From Candidatus Zymogenus sp. (lineage in GTDB: Bacteria; Desulfobacterota; Zymogenia; Zymogenales; Zymogenaceae), in assembly GCA_030613285.1 (NCBI GenBank), contig JAUWME010000017.1:1-13490 (forward strand): DNA of 13,490 nt, in the 5' to 3' direction. This document shows positions 1 through 6,936 of the stretch, piece by piece (the first letter of the stretch is position 1; every line of letters begins with the position of its first letter). The position numbers were made by a program, and so were the translations under genes. The notes beneath the pieces are model-generated. The model made no database searches and was not told the origin of the DNA. It was given only the letters and a program-made list of their open reading frames with translations.

Positions 1-429
1 ATTTTGCGGATATGTTTTGTATGGAATGGGTGTTGCAGAAACGGGCTGGATGGCGCCGGCCTCGCTGGTTCCCTGTCTTCCCGGCCCAACCGCAAGCTGA
101 CAGAAAAACTTTGCCCCGAACGAGTGTACGTGCTCAACCAGGTCTGACATCATTGGCACAAACAGTTCATTGTAGAGAGACGCATTGTTGTATTTTCTAT
201 AAGTATCTGCGGTGGGGTGATTGGTGCCACCTACCGCTTCCATGATGATAAGCCCCGTTCCACCCTTGGCCCTGGCCGAATAGTAGGCCATCTGTTGTTT
301 GCTCACGTAACGATCTGGTGCAGTGTAGTTCATATTCATCGGTGCCATGGCGATGCGGTTTTTGATCTCTACATTTCCGATTTTAATTGGCTCAAAGATT
401 GCATCGTAATCTCCTTTTTTTGCACTCAT
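1..429 (-). CDS. Old Yellow Enzyme family NADH:flavin oxidoreductase (N-terminal part)
   Basis: This is the first 143 residues of an FMN-dependent oxidoreductase of the OYE / 2,4-dienoyl-CoA reductase / enoate reductase group; it stays open to the left edge. Visible family features are the opening strand and loop IFEPIKIGNVEIKNRIAMAPM (residues 11-31, FMN phosphate side of the TIM barrel), YSARAKGGTGLIIMEA (50-65) and QLAVGPGRQG (111-120), the counterpart of the family QLxHxGR segment with the histidine replaced. The ATG is preceded by GAAGGAT about 7 nt upstream. It is the last visible gene of a seven-gene run on this strand, 110 bp after the DUF35 gene, so it probably reduces a C=C bond in the same acyl-CoA pathway. 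Whether it carries the C-terminal FeS and FAD/NAD domains of dienoyl-CoA reductases cannot be seen. The family call is secure; the substrate is unknown. Confidence 0.88.
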   Translation of the reverse strand, partial: MSAKKGDYDAIFEPIKIGNVEIKNRIAMAPMNMNYTAPDRYVSKQQMAYYSARAKGGTGLIIMEAVGGTNHPTADTYRKYNNASLYNELFVPMMSDLVEHVHSFGAKFFCQLAVGPGRQGTSEAGAIQPVSATPIPYKTYPQN

Positions 430-539
430 TAGATATCCTTCACTAAATTTAAGTTTATGTTATAAAGAATGTTCTCAAAAAATATTTCTCAAAGAACTAT
501 CTCTAAAAAACTTATAAGGTTAAAAACTTTTTCATTCAC
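430..539 (-). other. AT-rich intergenic spacer between the DUF35 and OYE genes
   Basis: This 110-bp AT-rich gap is the longest inside the operon. On the minus strand it contains two copies of TTTGAGAA and a loose inverted pair GTTCT...AGAAC (about 471-497). I see no clear terminator and no well-spaced -35/-10 pair, so read-through into the OYE gene is the simplest reading; an internal promoter or processing site is possible. Confidence 0.3.
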
Positions 540-965
540 TCAATTGCCATTGGTTGGCCTGAACTTGGGGAGCGTAATCTCATCGGTGGCTCTTTCAAAC
601 ACTACCTCCACCGGCATGTCACAACTGATTTTATCGAAATCACACTCCACGATATTGCTCATAAACCGAAACCCCTCATCAAGCGCTATTATCGCCAGGG
701 CATAAGGGACGTGGGGCATAAACTCAGGGGGGGCCATGTCGTAAGTTACCGTGAAGGTGTGAATCTTCCCCTTACCCTTCGATTCTTTCCACCCAAGGTT
801 TTGGCTCATACAGTTCGTACAGAACATCTTCGGGAAGAAGATTACCTCGCCGCAGTCCTTACACTCTTGGTAGAGTAGCTTGTTCTCCTTACACCCGTCC
901 CAGAAAATCTTGCTAAGGCCTGTTATCAACGGCAGTGGTTTCGTATATTCATTCGTTTGTGTCAT
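540..965 (-). CDS. DUF35 zinc-ribbon/OB-fold acyl-CoA-associated protein
   Basis: This 141-residue protein has the DUF35 layout. An N-terminal helical stretch is followed by a rubredoxin-like zinc ribbon with C35-x2-C38 and C49-x2-C52, then an OB-fold that starts around residue 65 (KGKIHTFTVTYDMAPPEF) and includes VPYALAIIALDEG. DUF35 proteins are small obligate partners of thiolase-superfamily enzymes (ChsH2 C-terminus with Ltp2, BbsA with BbsB, archaeal HMG-CoA synthase with thiolase), where they help bind CoA and bridge subunits. Its start lies only 6 bp after the stop of the thiolase-fold gene and has a GGGAGGT ribosome site 10 nt upstream, so the two are surely translated together. The inferred role is structural and CoA-binding subunit of the upstream thiolase-fold enzyme. 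All four zinc cysteines are present. Confidence 0.92.
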   Translation of the reverse strand: MTQTNEYTKPLPLITGLSKIFWDGCKENKLLYQECKDCGEVIFFPKMFCTNCMSQNLGWKESKGKGKIHTFTVTYDMAPPEFMPHVPYALAIIALDEGFRFMSNIVECDFDKISCDMPVEVVFERATDEITLPKFRPTNGN

Positions 966-971
966 CTTATG

Positions 972-2156
972 CTATACCTCCCTTCCTAATATACCCACAT
1001 GAAAGTCCATCCCCACACCCCCGGAAGCCGTCTCGACGACGTATTTTACGTCCTTTACCTGCCTCTCCCCGGCCTTTCCCATTATCTGCCGGGCAGCCTC
1101 CACAAGGATTGCCACACCGCCCCCGGCCCCCGTGTGTCCCTGAGCCATCATTGCCCCATTCGTTGAAACGGGGAGTTTTCCCCCTGGAGATGTATGACCA
1201 TCCTCTACAAATTTTCCCGCTTCCCCCCTTTTGCATAGATCCAATATTTCCATGGATATCAAGATAAAGGTGGGGAATGCATCATAAAGCTCCGCAACGC
1301 CGATGTCCTTCGGCCCCACACTCGCCATTTCGTAAGCTTCTTTTGCCGCAGGTCCCCAGGCCTTAATTATATTCGTGGGCTGGGCTGTTACGGTAAAATT
1401 CGTGCACCTCGAACCCATTCCGAGGATATATGCCGGCGTGTCGGTCATATCATCAGCTCTCTCTTTTGTTGTAACAATAAATGCCGCAGCGCCGTCTGCC
1501 AATATGTTCATCATCCGTTTTCTGACAGGAGATGACAGCATCGGTGAATCTACAACCTCATCTGCGCTCCTCTCTTTTTTCATCATCGCATTGGGGTTCA
1601 GCATCGCCCACTTTCTGAGAGACTCCACAACAGAGGCAATTTGCCTTTCGGTGGTTCCCGTGTCATACATATATCTTTGCTGGAGCATCCCGGCAAGCGC
1701 CAGCTGGGAAAAACCAAAGGGCGCTTCGTATTCCTGGCTTATTGACGCCTTTGCAAACATTGTTATTGCGGCGTTCAAATCAAGGCCGGTTCCCATGCGG
1801 TCTGAATGCACCACCAGAACGGCCTTTGAAAGCCCCGTTGTTACAAGGGCTGTTGCCACCTTTAACGCATTTGCAGAGCTCGACCCACCGCTCATTAACT
1901 GAAAATTTGACTTTGCCACAGAGCCGAGGCCCAACTCCTCAACCACCCAAGAGCAGACCATGTTGGCGTTGTCAAGGGAATTTGCCACAACGCCGATGGG
2001 TATCACTGTGTCAATATCATTTTTGTTTATCCCGGCATCCTTGATGGCATCAGCAGATACCGAGATCGCAGCATCGATAAATGATCTGTCTGGGTACATA
2101 CCGGTGGGGACTTCGCCGATTCCTACAATTGCCGCCTTACCACGAATTGTGCTCAT
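972..2156 (-). CDS. Thiolase-fold acyl-CoA enzyme lacking the nucleophilic cysteine (SCP-x/Ltp2-like)
   Basis: The protein has 394 residues. I chose the ATG at 2156 because AAGGAG sits 7 nt upstream and the protein then begins MSTIRGKAAIVGIGEVPTG, the usual start of lipid-transfer-protein/SCP-x thiolases; the longer frame only overlaps the dehydrogenase gene. The N-terminal half has the thiolase core. At the point where thiolases carry CASG, this one reads LMSGGSSSANAL (87-98), with Gly91 aligned to the Cys. The second half has ELYDAFPTF (289-297, a Tyr where many SCP-x thiolases have His), GGKLPVSTNG and QGHTGAGG (H341). The C-terminal CGG-type cysteine is replaced by TASGGVGMD. Together with its adjacent DUF35 partner this resembles Ltp2, which performs retro-aldol cleavage of beta-hydroxyacyl-CoAs. 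A non-standard thiolase or condensing enzyme is the alternative. Confidence 0.88.
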   Translation of the reverse strand: MSTIRGKAAIVGIGEVPTGMYPDRSFIDAAISVSADAIKDAGINKNDIDTVIPIGVVANSLDNANMVCSWVVEELGLGSVAKSNFQLMSGGSSSANALKVATALVTTGLSKAVLVVHSDRMGTGLDLNAAITMFAKASISQEYEAPFGFSQLALAGMLQQRYMYDTGTTERQIASVVESLRKWAMLNPNAMMKKERSADEVVDSPMLSSPVRKRMMNILADGAAAFIVTTKERADDMTDTPAYILGMGSRCTNFTVTAQPTNIIKAWGPAAKEAYEMASVGPKDIGVAELYDAFPTFILISMEILDLCKRGEAGKFVEDGHTSPGGKLPVSTNGAMMAQGHTGAGGGVAILVEAARQIMGKAGERQVKDVKYVVETASGGVGMDFHVGILGREV

Positions 2157-2197
2157 AAATTTTCTCCTTTTCTTGAAATGCATATAATTTTTATTTT

Positions 2198-3340
2198 CTA
2201 CAAACCGGTCAGAAGCCTTCCGATGACGAGCCTTTGAATCTGGGACGTGCCCCCGCCGATTGTGGCCATCTTGCTGAACCAAAAGTTTCTGCCGATGGGG
2301 TATTCCTTCATGCAGCCATATCCTCCGAATATCTGAACAGCCTTTCTGGATGATCGCTCTGCGGCTTCTGATATGAATGTCTTTGCAATGGCAGCATCCA
2401 AACCGATAAATTCGCCCCTGTCCTTTTTCCATGCGACAAGATAGGTGAGATACCGGGATGCCTCAAGATCCATCTTCATCTCCGCAAGCATTGCCTGTAC
2501 AAGCTGAAACTTACCGATGGGTTTCCCAAACTGCTTTCTCTCCTTTGAATATTCAATACACGCATCGAGATCCGCCTCCATAAGACCAATCGTGGGAGCA
2601 AAGGCTATCCGCTCCCAGCCCAACGTGTAGAGCATCGCCTGAAATCCCTCTCCTTCTCCGCCCAACATATTTTCTGCCGGTACTTTGCAGTCGTCGAAAA
2701 ATATCTCACCGGTGGGCGTGCTTTTCCCCTCGTATTTCTCCAAAGGTTTGCCTACCGTCAGTCCGGGGGTATCCTTTTCGACTATAAAGATTGTAAGTCC
2801 CCCGGCCCTCTTTTCGAGATCGGTGGATGCAAACACTATAAATAGATCGGCAATGGGGGCATTGGATATGAAGGTCTTGCTGCCGTTGAGGATGTAACTG
2901 TCTCCATCTTTTGTTGCAGTGGTTTTAAGCCCCGTGGCATCAGACCCAGCCTCAGGCTCCGTCAGAGCAAAGGCGCCAATCTTTTCACCCGTGGCCATCT
3001 TGGGAAGATACGTCTTCTTTTGTTCCTCTGTCCCCAGTTCCACAATCGGCATGGCGCCAATCAGAAGATGAGACCCCCACACCACACAAAGAGACCCATC
3101 CCAACCTCCATGTCCAAAGGCCTCGAGCCCAACCACCGTTGTCATCGCATCGGCGCCGCCGCCCCCATACTCCTCAGGGATACTTAGTCCCAAAAGACCC
3201 ATTTCCCCCATCTTCTTCCAGATATCATACGAAAACCCCTCTTCCTCTCTTGCGGTAATTCCGGGTCGTATCTCCTTTTCGGCAAATTTAAGAATAGAAT
3301 CCTTGAACATTGTCTGTTCTTCTGTAAAGCTAAAATCCAT
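2198..3340 (-). CDS. Acyl-CoA dehydrogenase
   Basis: This 380-residue FAD flavoprotein should introduce an alpha,beta double bond into an acyl-CoA and pass electrons to an electron-transferring flavoprotein. The ATG at 3340 is chosen because AAGGAG lies 7 nt upstream and the protein then starts MDFSFTEEQ, the family norm. Seen in order are the helical N-terminal domain, FALTEPEAGSDATG (124-137, FAD/substrate loop), the beta domain with NGSKTFISNA (152-161), and the C-terminal helical domain with ERKQFGKPIGKFQLVQ (267-282), QIFGGYG (336-342) and IGGGTSQIQR (361-370). The usual short/medium-chain catalytic Glu is Gly here (G363). A Glu is present at E243 in GWERIAF, the position used by isovaleryl-CoA and long-chain dehydrogenases, so the enzyme is predicted active. 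It sits 14 bp after the MaoC stop and 41 bp before the thiolase-fold gene. Confidence 0.95.
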   Translation of the reverse strand: MDFSFTEEQTMFKDSILKFAEKEIRPGITAREEEGFSYDIWKKMGEMGLLGLSIPEEYGGGGADAMTTVVGLEAFGHGGWDGSLCVVWGSHLLIGAMPIVELGTEEQKKTYLPKMATGEKIGAFALTEPEAGSDATGLKTTATKDGDSYILNGSKTFISNAPIADLFIVFASTDLEKRAGGLTIFIVEKDTPGLTVGKPLEKYEGKSTPTGEIFFDDCKVPAENMLGGEGEGFQAMLYTLGWERIAFAPTIGLMEADLDACIEYSKERKQFGKPIGKFQLVQAMLAEMKMDLEASRYLTYLVAWKKDRGEFIGLDAAIAKTFISEAAERSSRKAVQIFGGYGCMKEYPIGRNFWFSKMATIGGGTSQIQRLVIGRLLTGL

Positions 3341-3354
3341 CTTTTTACTCCTTA

Positions 3355-3786
3355 TCAATTTCGTGATGGTAGGGCAACTGTTGCTTCGCCAACGATGGCG
3401 TTTTCTCCATGCTGATTGACCACAAAGAGCTCGCAATCCACAAGGTTTTTGTCGTCCTTGGTGTATTTTTTTGTAACCTTTCCCTTGAAGGTAAGAGTGT
3501 CTTTTGGCCAGACTTGAGACGCAAACCTTATTTTGTATCTCTTTACATTGCCGTCACCGGCCCAATCTGTAACAACCCTTGTCAAAAAACTGCCGTGCAT
3601 AAGCCCCATGGCAAATACTGAAGGGAGTCCAACTGACTTTGCAAATTCCTCGTCGTGATGAATGGGATTGAAATCCCCCCCTGCGCCTGCGTACTTTACA
3701 AAATGGGTGCGATTTACGGTTACCTCAAAGGAGGGGAGCTCCTCGCTGTCTGCTACATCTTCAAAATATTTTTTTATATCTTCCAT
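3355..3786 (-). CDS. MaoC-like enoyl-CoA hydratase (catalytic hot-dog subunit)
   Basis: This 143-residue single hot-dog protein has the hydratase-2 motif YAGAGGDFNPIHHDEEFA (32-49). The presumed catalytic pair is D38 and H43, followed by GLMHGSFLTRVV (61-72). It should add water to a 2-enoyl-CoA. The gene lies between the FAS1-like partner and the dehydrogenase. Its stop codon falls just upstream of the ribosome-binding site of the dehydrogenase gene, consistent with coupling. The ATG at 3786 has only a weak AGGT 8 nt upstream, so it may depend on translation of the gene before it. At about 140 residues it matches single-domain (R)-hydratases and the ChsH1/HadB type, which pair with a second hot-dog protein; that partner is probably the preceding gene. 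Confidence 0.92.
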   Translation of the reverse strand: MEDIKKYFEDVADSEELPSFEVTVNRTHFVKYAGAGGDFNPIHHDEEFAKSVGLPSVFAMGLMHGSFLTRVVTDWAGDGNVKRYKIRFASQVWPKDTLTFKGKVTKKYTKDDKNLVDCELFVVNQHGENAIVGEATVALPSRN

Positions 3787-3829
3787 TTTTGTTACCTGTT
3801 CAATTGTTATACAATATTTGTTTTTCTAA

Positions 3830-4288
3830 CTAACTCCTCTCAATAAAAACATTCTTCATTGCTGCTACCGGCTTATCATTCTCATCAAAAAAGCTGATTG
3901 TTACCTCAACGAAGGTCATCTTTCCGCCCCGTTTTCCTTCCTTTTCGTAAATATCCCCGATACTTATTTCACCCCTTAAAGTCTCCCCGGCAGCAATTGG
4001 CCGCTCGATGGTGAATTCTGCCTCACCGTGAACGCTGGTGGCAAGGTTCATCTCCAATTTCAGCATCATCTCAACTATCAGGTTCTCTGAAGGGAGGTGA
4101 AAGGCGAAGGTCGCCGGAAATGTTACTGGCATAATCACGCTGTCAAAGCCCAGTCCCTGGGCGTACTCAACGTCCCTGTAAACAGGGTTGGGGTCTAATA
4201 TCGCTCCTGCAAATTCCTTGATCTTTCCCTGCTCCACAGGAAATTCAAACTCCCCAAATTTTGTCCCCGACAGATTTTTTTTGACCAT
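3830..4288 (-). CDS. FAS1-like/MaoC N-terminal dehydratase-domain protein (hot-dog partner subunit)
   Basis: This 152-residue protein looks like the MaoC N-terminal (FAS1-like dehydratase, HadA-type) hot-dog family. Key stretches are FAGAILDPNPVYRDVEYAQ (26-44), VIMPVTFPATFAF (51-63), HGEAEFTIERPIAAGETLRG (87-106) and the closing strands KMTFVEVTISFFDENDKPV. The motif has D32 and N34, but a Tyr (Y37) where the catalytic hydratase-2 motif has His, so it is likely the non-catalytic half of a heterodimer with the downstream MaoC protein 43 bp away. The inferred role is to widen the acyl-binding pocket for a bulky substrate, as in HadAB and ChsH1/ChsH2. The start is supported by AGAGGAG about 8 nt upstream. 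Confidence 0.88.
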   Translation of the reverse strand: MVKKNLSGTKFGEFEFPVEQGKIKEFAGAILDPNPVYRDVEYAQGLGFDSVIMPVTFPATFAFHLPSENLIVEMMLKLEMNLATSVHGEAEFTIERPIAAGETLRGEISIGDIYEKEGKRGGKMTFVEVTISFFDENDKPVAAMKNVFIERS

Positions 4289-4320
4289 AACTATACTCCT
4301 CTAATATCTATTATCTGTTT

Positions 4321-6114
4321 TTAAGAATACATCTCATTTATTTCCTTTTCGTATCGCTCAACCACGGCAAACCGTTTTATCTTCTTCAGGCTTGTCAACT
4401 CACCGTCTTCCTCTGACAGAGGTATCGGCAGTATCTTGAACTTTTTAATCTGCTCCACCCGGGAAAGTTTATCATTGACCTCACTTATATGTTTCTCAAT
4501 CTCCTCGCCTATACCCTTAACATTTAGCAGATCATCATAGCTCTTAACGCTAATCCCCTTATTTGTCCCGAAGGGGATACCCCCCTCAAGGCTGAGCGTC
4601 AAAAGGGCGGTGATATATTTTTTGCCTTCCCCCACAAGCACAGCGTGTTCAACAAGGGGATGACTCATAAGCGATGCCTCGATCTTGGCGGGCGAAATAT
4701 TCTTGGCACCCGATGTGATTATGATATCCTTTTTTCGGCCCGTGATGAAGAGATAACCATCTTCGTCTAAATATCCAAGGTCGCCGGAATAGAGCCATCC
4801 ATCTCGGAAAGTTTCGGCGGTAAGTTCTTTGTCCTTGTAGTAGCCGGGAGAAACCATGTTGCTCTTTACCATTATCTCGCCATCGGCTGCAATTTTGATC
4901 TCGGTCAATGGAAAGGGTTTTCCAACAGAGCCAAATCTGAGAGACTCCCTTGTCTCGGCCGAGCCTATCCCCAGTGCCTCCGACTGTCCGTAGACCTGGC
5001 AAATCCAGATACCCAGAGAAAAGAAGAAGTCGATAATCTCTTTGGATGATACCGATCCTCCGGTCATGACGTGCTTTGCATCATTGAAAAACCCCAGGGT
5101 ATCAAGGATCTTCTTGATGACAAGCTTTTCAGCAATTTTGTGCTTTACCTTCAAGGTCAGGGGTATTCTCTTCTTTTCGTAAAGGTACTTATTGTATTGC
5201 ATACCAACATTTGTAGCCCAATTAAAAATCTTCTTTTTCTTTTCAGGCATGGCATTACGATTTGCCATTACCATGTCATATATCTTCTCCCAGGTTCTCG
5301 GAAGTCCCACTACCAGTGTGGGTTGTACATTCCTCAATTCCTCGATGGCATTGTCCAATTCGCAAAAGTGGACGAGGGAGCCGGTCATTAATGGGGCCAG
5401 GAGGGAGGCACTCCTCTCAAACACATGGGCCAGAGTCAGAAAACAGCAAGTTTTTATCATCTCCGTCTCTCTTTTCATGAACTCCCACCAAACATCGACG
5501 CAAATCGCTGTTGAATAACAATTTTTCTGGGTAAGCATAACCGCCTTGGGATTGCCCGTGGTTCCGGAAGTATATATATAGGTAGCAACCATATCTTCGG
5601 TTACGGAATTTCTCAACTTAATCAATTCCTCCTCACTAATATCATTCCCGACCTTGATAAATGTTTTAAAATCCATCAAGATATCTTCACCTGAAGGTAC
5701 GGTTCCGTTAATGAGGACAATTTTTTCAAGCCCGGTTATATCCTTTAACATACCCTTTATCTTGTCATACTGGCTTATTTCCTCCACGAAAAAGAGCCTT
5801 GCCCCGGAATGGTTGAGGATATACTTTATTTGCTCTCCGCTGCTGGTAGTGTAAATCGGGGCGATTGTTGCCCCAATGGTCATAATCGACATATCGATGA
5901 CGAACCAATCGGGTGAGCTTTTACCTATTAGGGATATTTTGTCACCCGCCTTGATGCCATAACCGACGAGCGCCTTTGAAAACTCCTCGATCTTTTGTCC
6001 GTACTCCTTCCATTTCATCGTTTTAAAACCCTCACCGTCTCGATACTTTAAGTAAGGGCGATCTGGGGTGTCGTTGAGGCGTTTTTCTAACAAAGCGAAT
6101 ATAATTTTTCCCAT
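4321..6114 (-). CDS. Long-chain-type acyl-CoA synthetase (AMP-forming)
   Basis: This 597-residue adenylate-forming ligase should convert a carboxylic acid, ATP and CoA to acyl-CoA, AMP and pyrophosphate; it is the entry step of the operon. Motifs in order are the P-loop YTSGTTGNPK (181-190), the aromatic/gating region FLTLAHVFERSASL (225-238), VYGQSEALG (374-382, the YGxTE motif with Ser), YSGDLGYLDEDGYLFITGRKKD (442-463, ribose-binding D445 and hinge), and near the C-terminus GELTSLKKIKR with the expected catalytic Lys. The length fits the long-chain FadD/FAA type, which is longer than the short-chain acetyl/propionyl type only in its linker regions. A purine-rich AGGGGA lies 6 nt before the ATG. 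It is the first gene after tetR, and an operator-like palindrome lies 74 bp upstream of its start. The actual acid substrate cannot be read from the sequence. Confidence 0.95.
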   Translation of the reverse strand: MGKIIFALLEKRLNDTPDRPYLKYRDGEGFKTMKWKEYGQKIEEFSKALVGYGIKAGDKISLIGKSSPDWFVIDMSIMTIGATIAPIYTTSSGEQIKYILNHSGARLFFVEEISQYDKIKGMLKDITGLEKIVLINGTVPSGEDILMDFKTFIKVGNDISEEELIKLRNSVTEDMVATYIYTSGTTGNPKAVMLTQKNCYSTAICVDVWWEFMKRETEMIKTCCFLTLAHVFERSASLLAPLMTGSLVHFCELDNAIEELRNVQPTLVVGLPRTWEKIYDMVMANRNAMPEKKKKIFNWATNVGMQYNKYLYEKKRIPLTLKVKHKIAEKLVIKKILDTLGFFNDAKHVMTGGSVSSKEIIDFFFSLGIWICQVYGQSEALGIGSAETRESLRFGSVGKPFPLTEIKIAADGEIMVKSNMVSPGYYKDKELTAETFRDGWLYSGDLGYLDEDGYLFITGRKKDIIITSGAKNISPAKIEASLMSHPLVEHAVLVGEGKKYITALLTLSLEGGIPFGTNKGISVKSYDDLLNVKGIGEEIEKHISEVNDKLSRVEQIKKFKILPIPLSEEDGELTSLKKIKRFAVVERYEKEINEMYS

Positions 6115-6188
6115 TTTTTATCCCCTAATGGTGTTATGCACATACTCATATTAACTATAACCTTATTGCTATTAAATGTTTCCATTCA

Positions 6189-6204
6189 GATAGTAAGCAC
6201 TATC
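6189..6204. promoter_or_regulatory. Predicted TetR operator at the operon promoter
   Basis: Perfect inverted repeat GATAGT-AAGC-ACTATC, 16 bp, in the 108-bp gap between tetR and the synthetase gene. It differs from the palindrome upstream of tetR at only three central bases. On the minus strand its TACTAT forms a plausible -10 (6190-6195), with a weak TTTTTA 17 bp upstream (6213-6218), so bound regulator would cover the operon promoter. Operator assignment is inference from symmetry, duplication and position. Confidence 0.75.
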
Positions 6205-6222
6205 CATAGAGTTAAAAATTTT

Positions 6223-6846
6223 TTACCTTTCCTCAAGGACTAACATATCACGCATTAGCCAAAAGAGCATCTCATTGGTGAAACACTCTGGTTCTATAAA
6301 CTCCCTGAGGGAAACTACGGTAAAATATTGATTTACAAATATCCCTGCTAAAATATGAACATCAACATCGCTTTTTAATTTCCCCTTTTTCTTCGCAGAT
6401 ATAAGTACTCTTCTTACTCCTTCTATGCATCTATCCATGAAATCTGTAAAAGTGTTCTTAAAATCCGGATCATTCCTGTAACTCAATAAGTGAACAAGAA
6501 ACATCGATTTATGGGGATTCTCTGTCACAAAATCAAAATATATTTTGATTACCCCTTTTAGATAACCTATTTCATCATCCAAGGTATTTTTATATACTTC
6601 TCTGTAGGAAGAAAGCAATTCTTCGGTAATAGATCTAAAACAGGCGAAAAACAATTCCTTTTTGTTCTTGAAATGTTTGTACATGGTTGGTTCGGAAATC
6701 TTAGCTTCCCTGGCTATCTCTGCGGTTGTGGCTGCTGTATATCCTTTTGCATTGAACAATCTTATTGCTGCATCTAATATGTTTTGATGTCGCTGTTCGT
6801 ATTCAAGGTATCTTTCTCTCGATTTTTCTACGATGTTTTTGGCCAT
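6223..6846 (-). CDS. TetR/AcrR-family transcriptional regulator
   Basis: This 207-residue regulator has the TetR N-terminal DNA-binding domain: helix 1 with NILDAAIRLFNAKGYTAAT (22-40), then the helix-turn-helix TAEIAREAKISEPTMYKHF (41-59), closed by NKKELFFACF. The remainder is an all-helical ligand-binding and dimerisation domain of no specific recognisable class. Regulators of this type next to fatty-acid degradation genes (PsrA, FadR of Bacillus and Thermus) are usually repressors released by acyl-CoA. The ATG is preceded by AGAGGAA about 8 nt upstream. The gene is transcribed in the same direction as the acyl-CoA operon and lies 108 bp before it. Matching palindromes in front of both this gene and the operon point to autoregulation and control of the operon. 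The effector is probably a CoA ester of the pathway (inference). Confidence 0.94.
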   Translation of the reverse strand: MAKNIVEKSRERYLEYEQRHQNILDAAIRLFNAKGYTAATTAEIAREAKISEPTMYKHFKNKKELFFACFRSITEELLSSYREVYKNTLDDEIGYLKGVIKIYFDFVTENPHKSMFLVHLLSYRNDPDFKNTFTDFMDRCIEGVRRVLISAKKKGKLKSDVDVHILAGIFVNQYFTVVSLREFIEPECFTNEMLFWLMRDMLVLEER

Positions 6847-6900
6847 GAGCGAAATTCCTCTTTATAAAAAGCTATCTGAAAGTGGTACACATTCAAACCA

Positions 6901-6930
6901 AGCAATGCCAATTGAGCAATATTGGTTGCT
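6901..6930 (-). repeat. Imperfect hairpin in the tetR leader
   Basis: AGCAA and CCAAT (separated by TG) pair with ATTGG and TTGCT around an 8-nt loop, giving a 10-bp stem with a 2-nt bulge. It lies between the predicted tetR transcription start and the gene. It has no U-run, so it is not a standard terminator; its function is unknown. Confidence 0.4.
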
Positions 6931-6936
6931 AATATA

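Noticed and set aside
488..504. Third TetR operator upstream of the OYE gene
   Set aside because: Only one half (ACTATC, 498-503) is present; the other half has no similarity to GATAGT at the required spacing.
967..1267. Overlapping open frames opposite and within the thiolase-fold gene
   Set aside because: They are Pro/Arg- or Gly-rich shadows of a well-supported coding sequence with no ribosome site or homology.
2157..2432. N-terminal extension of the thiolase-fold protein
   Set aside because: The extension overlaps the acyl-CoA dehydrogenase gene, reads as nonsense, and the ATG at 2156 has a good ribosome site and a family-typical N-terminus.
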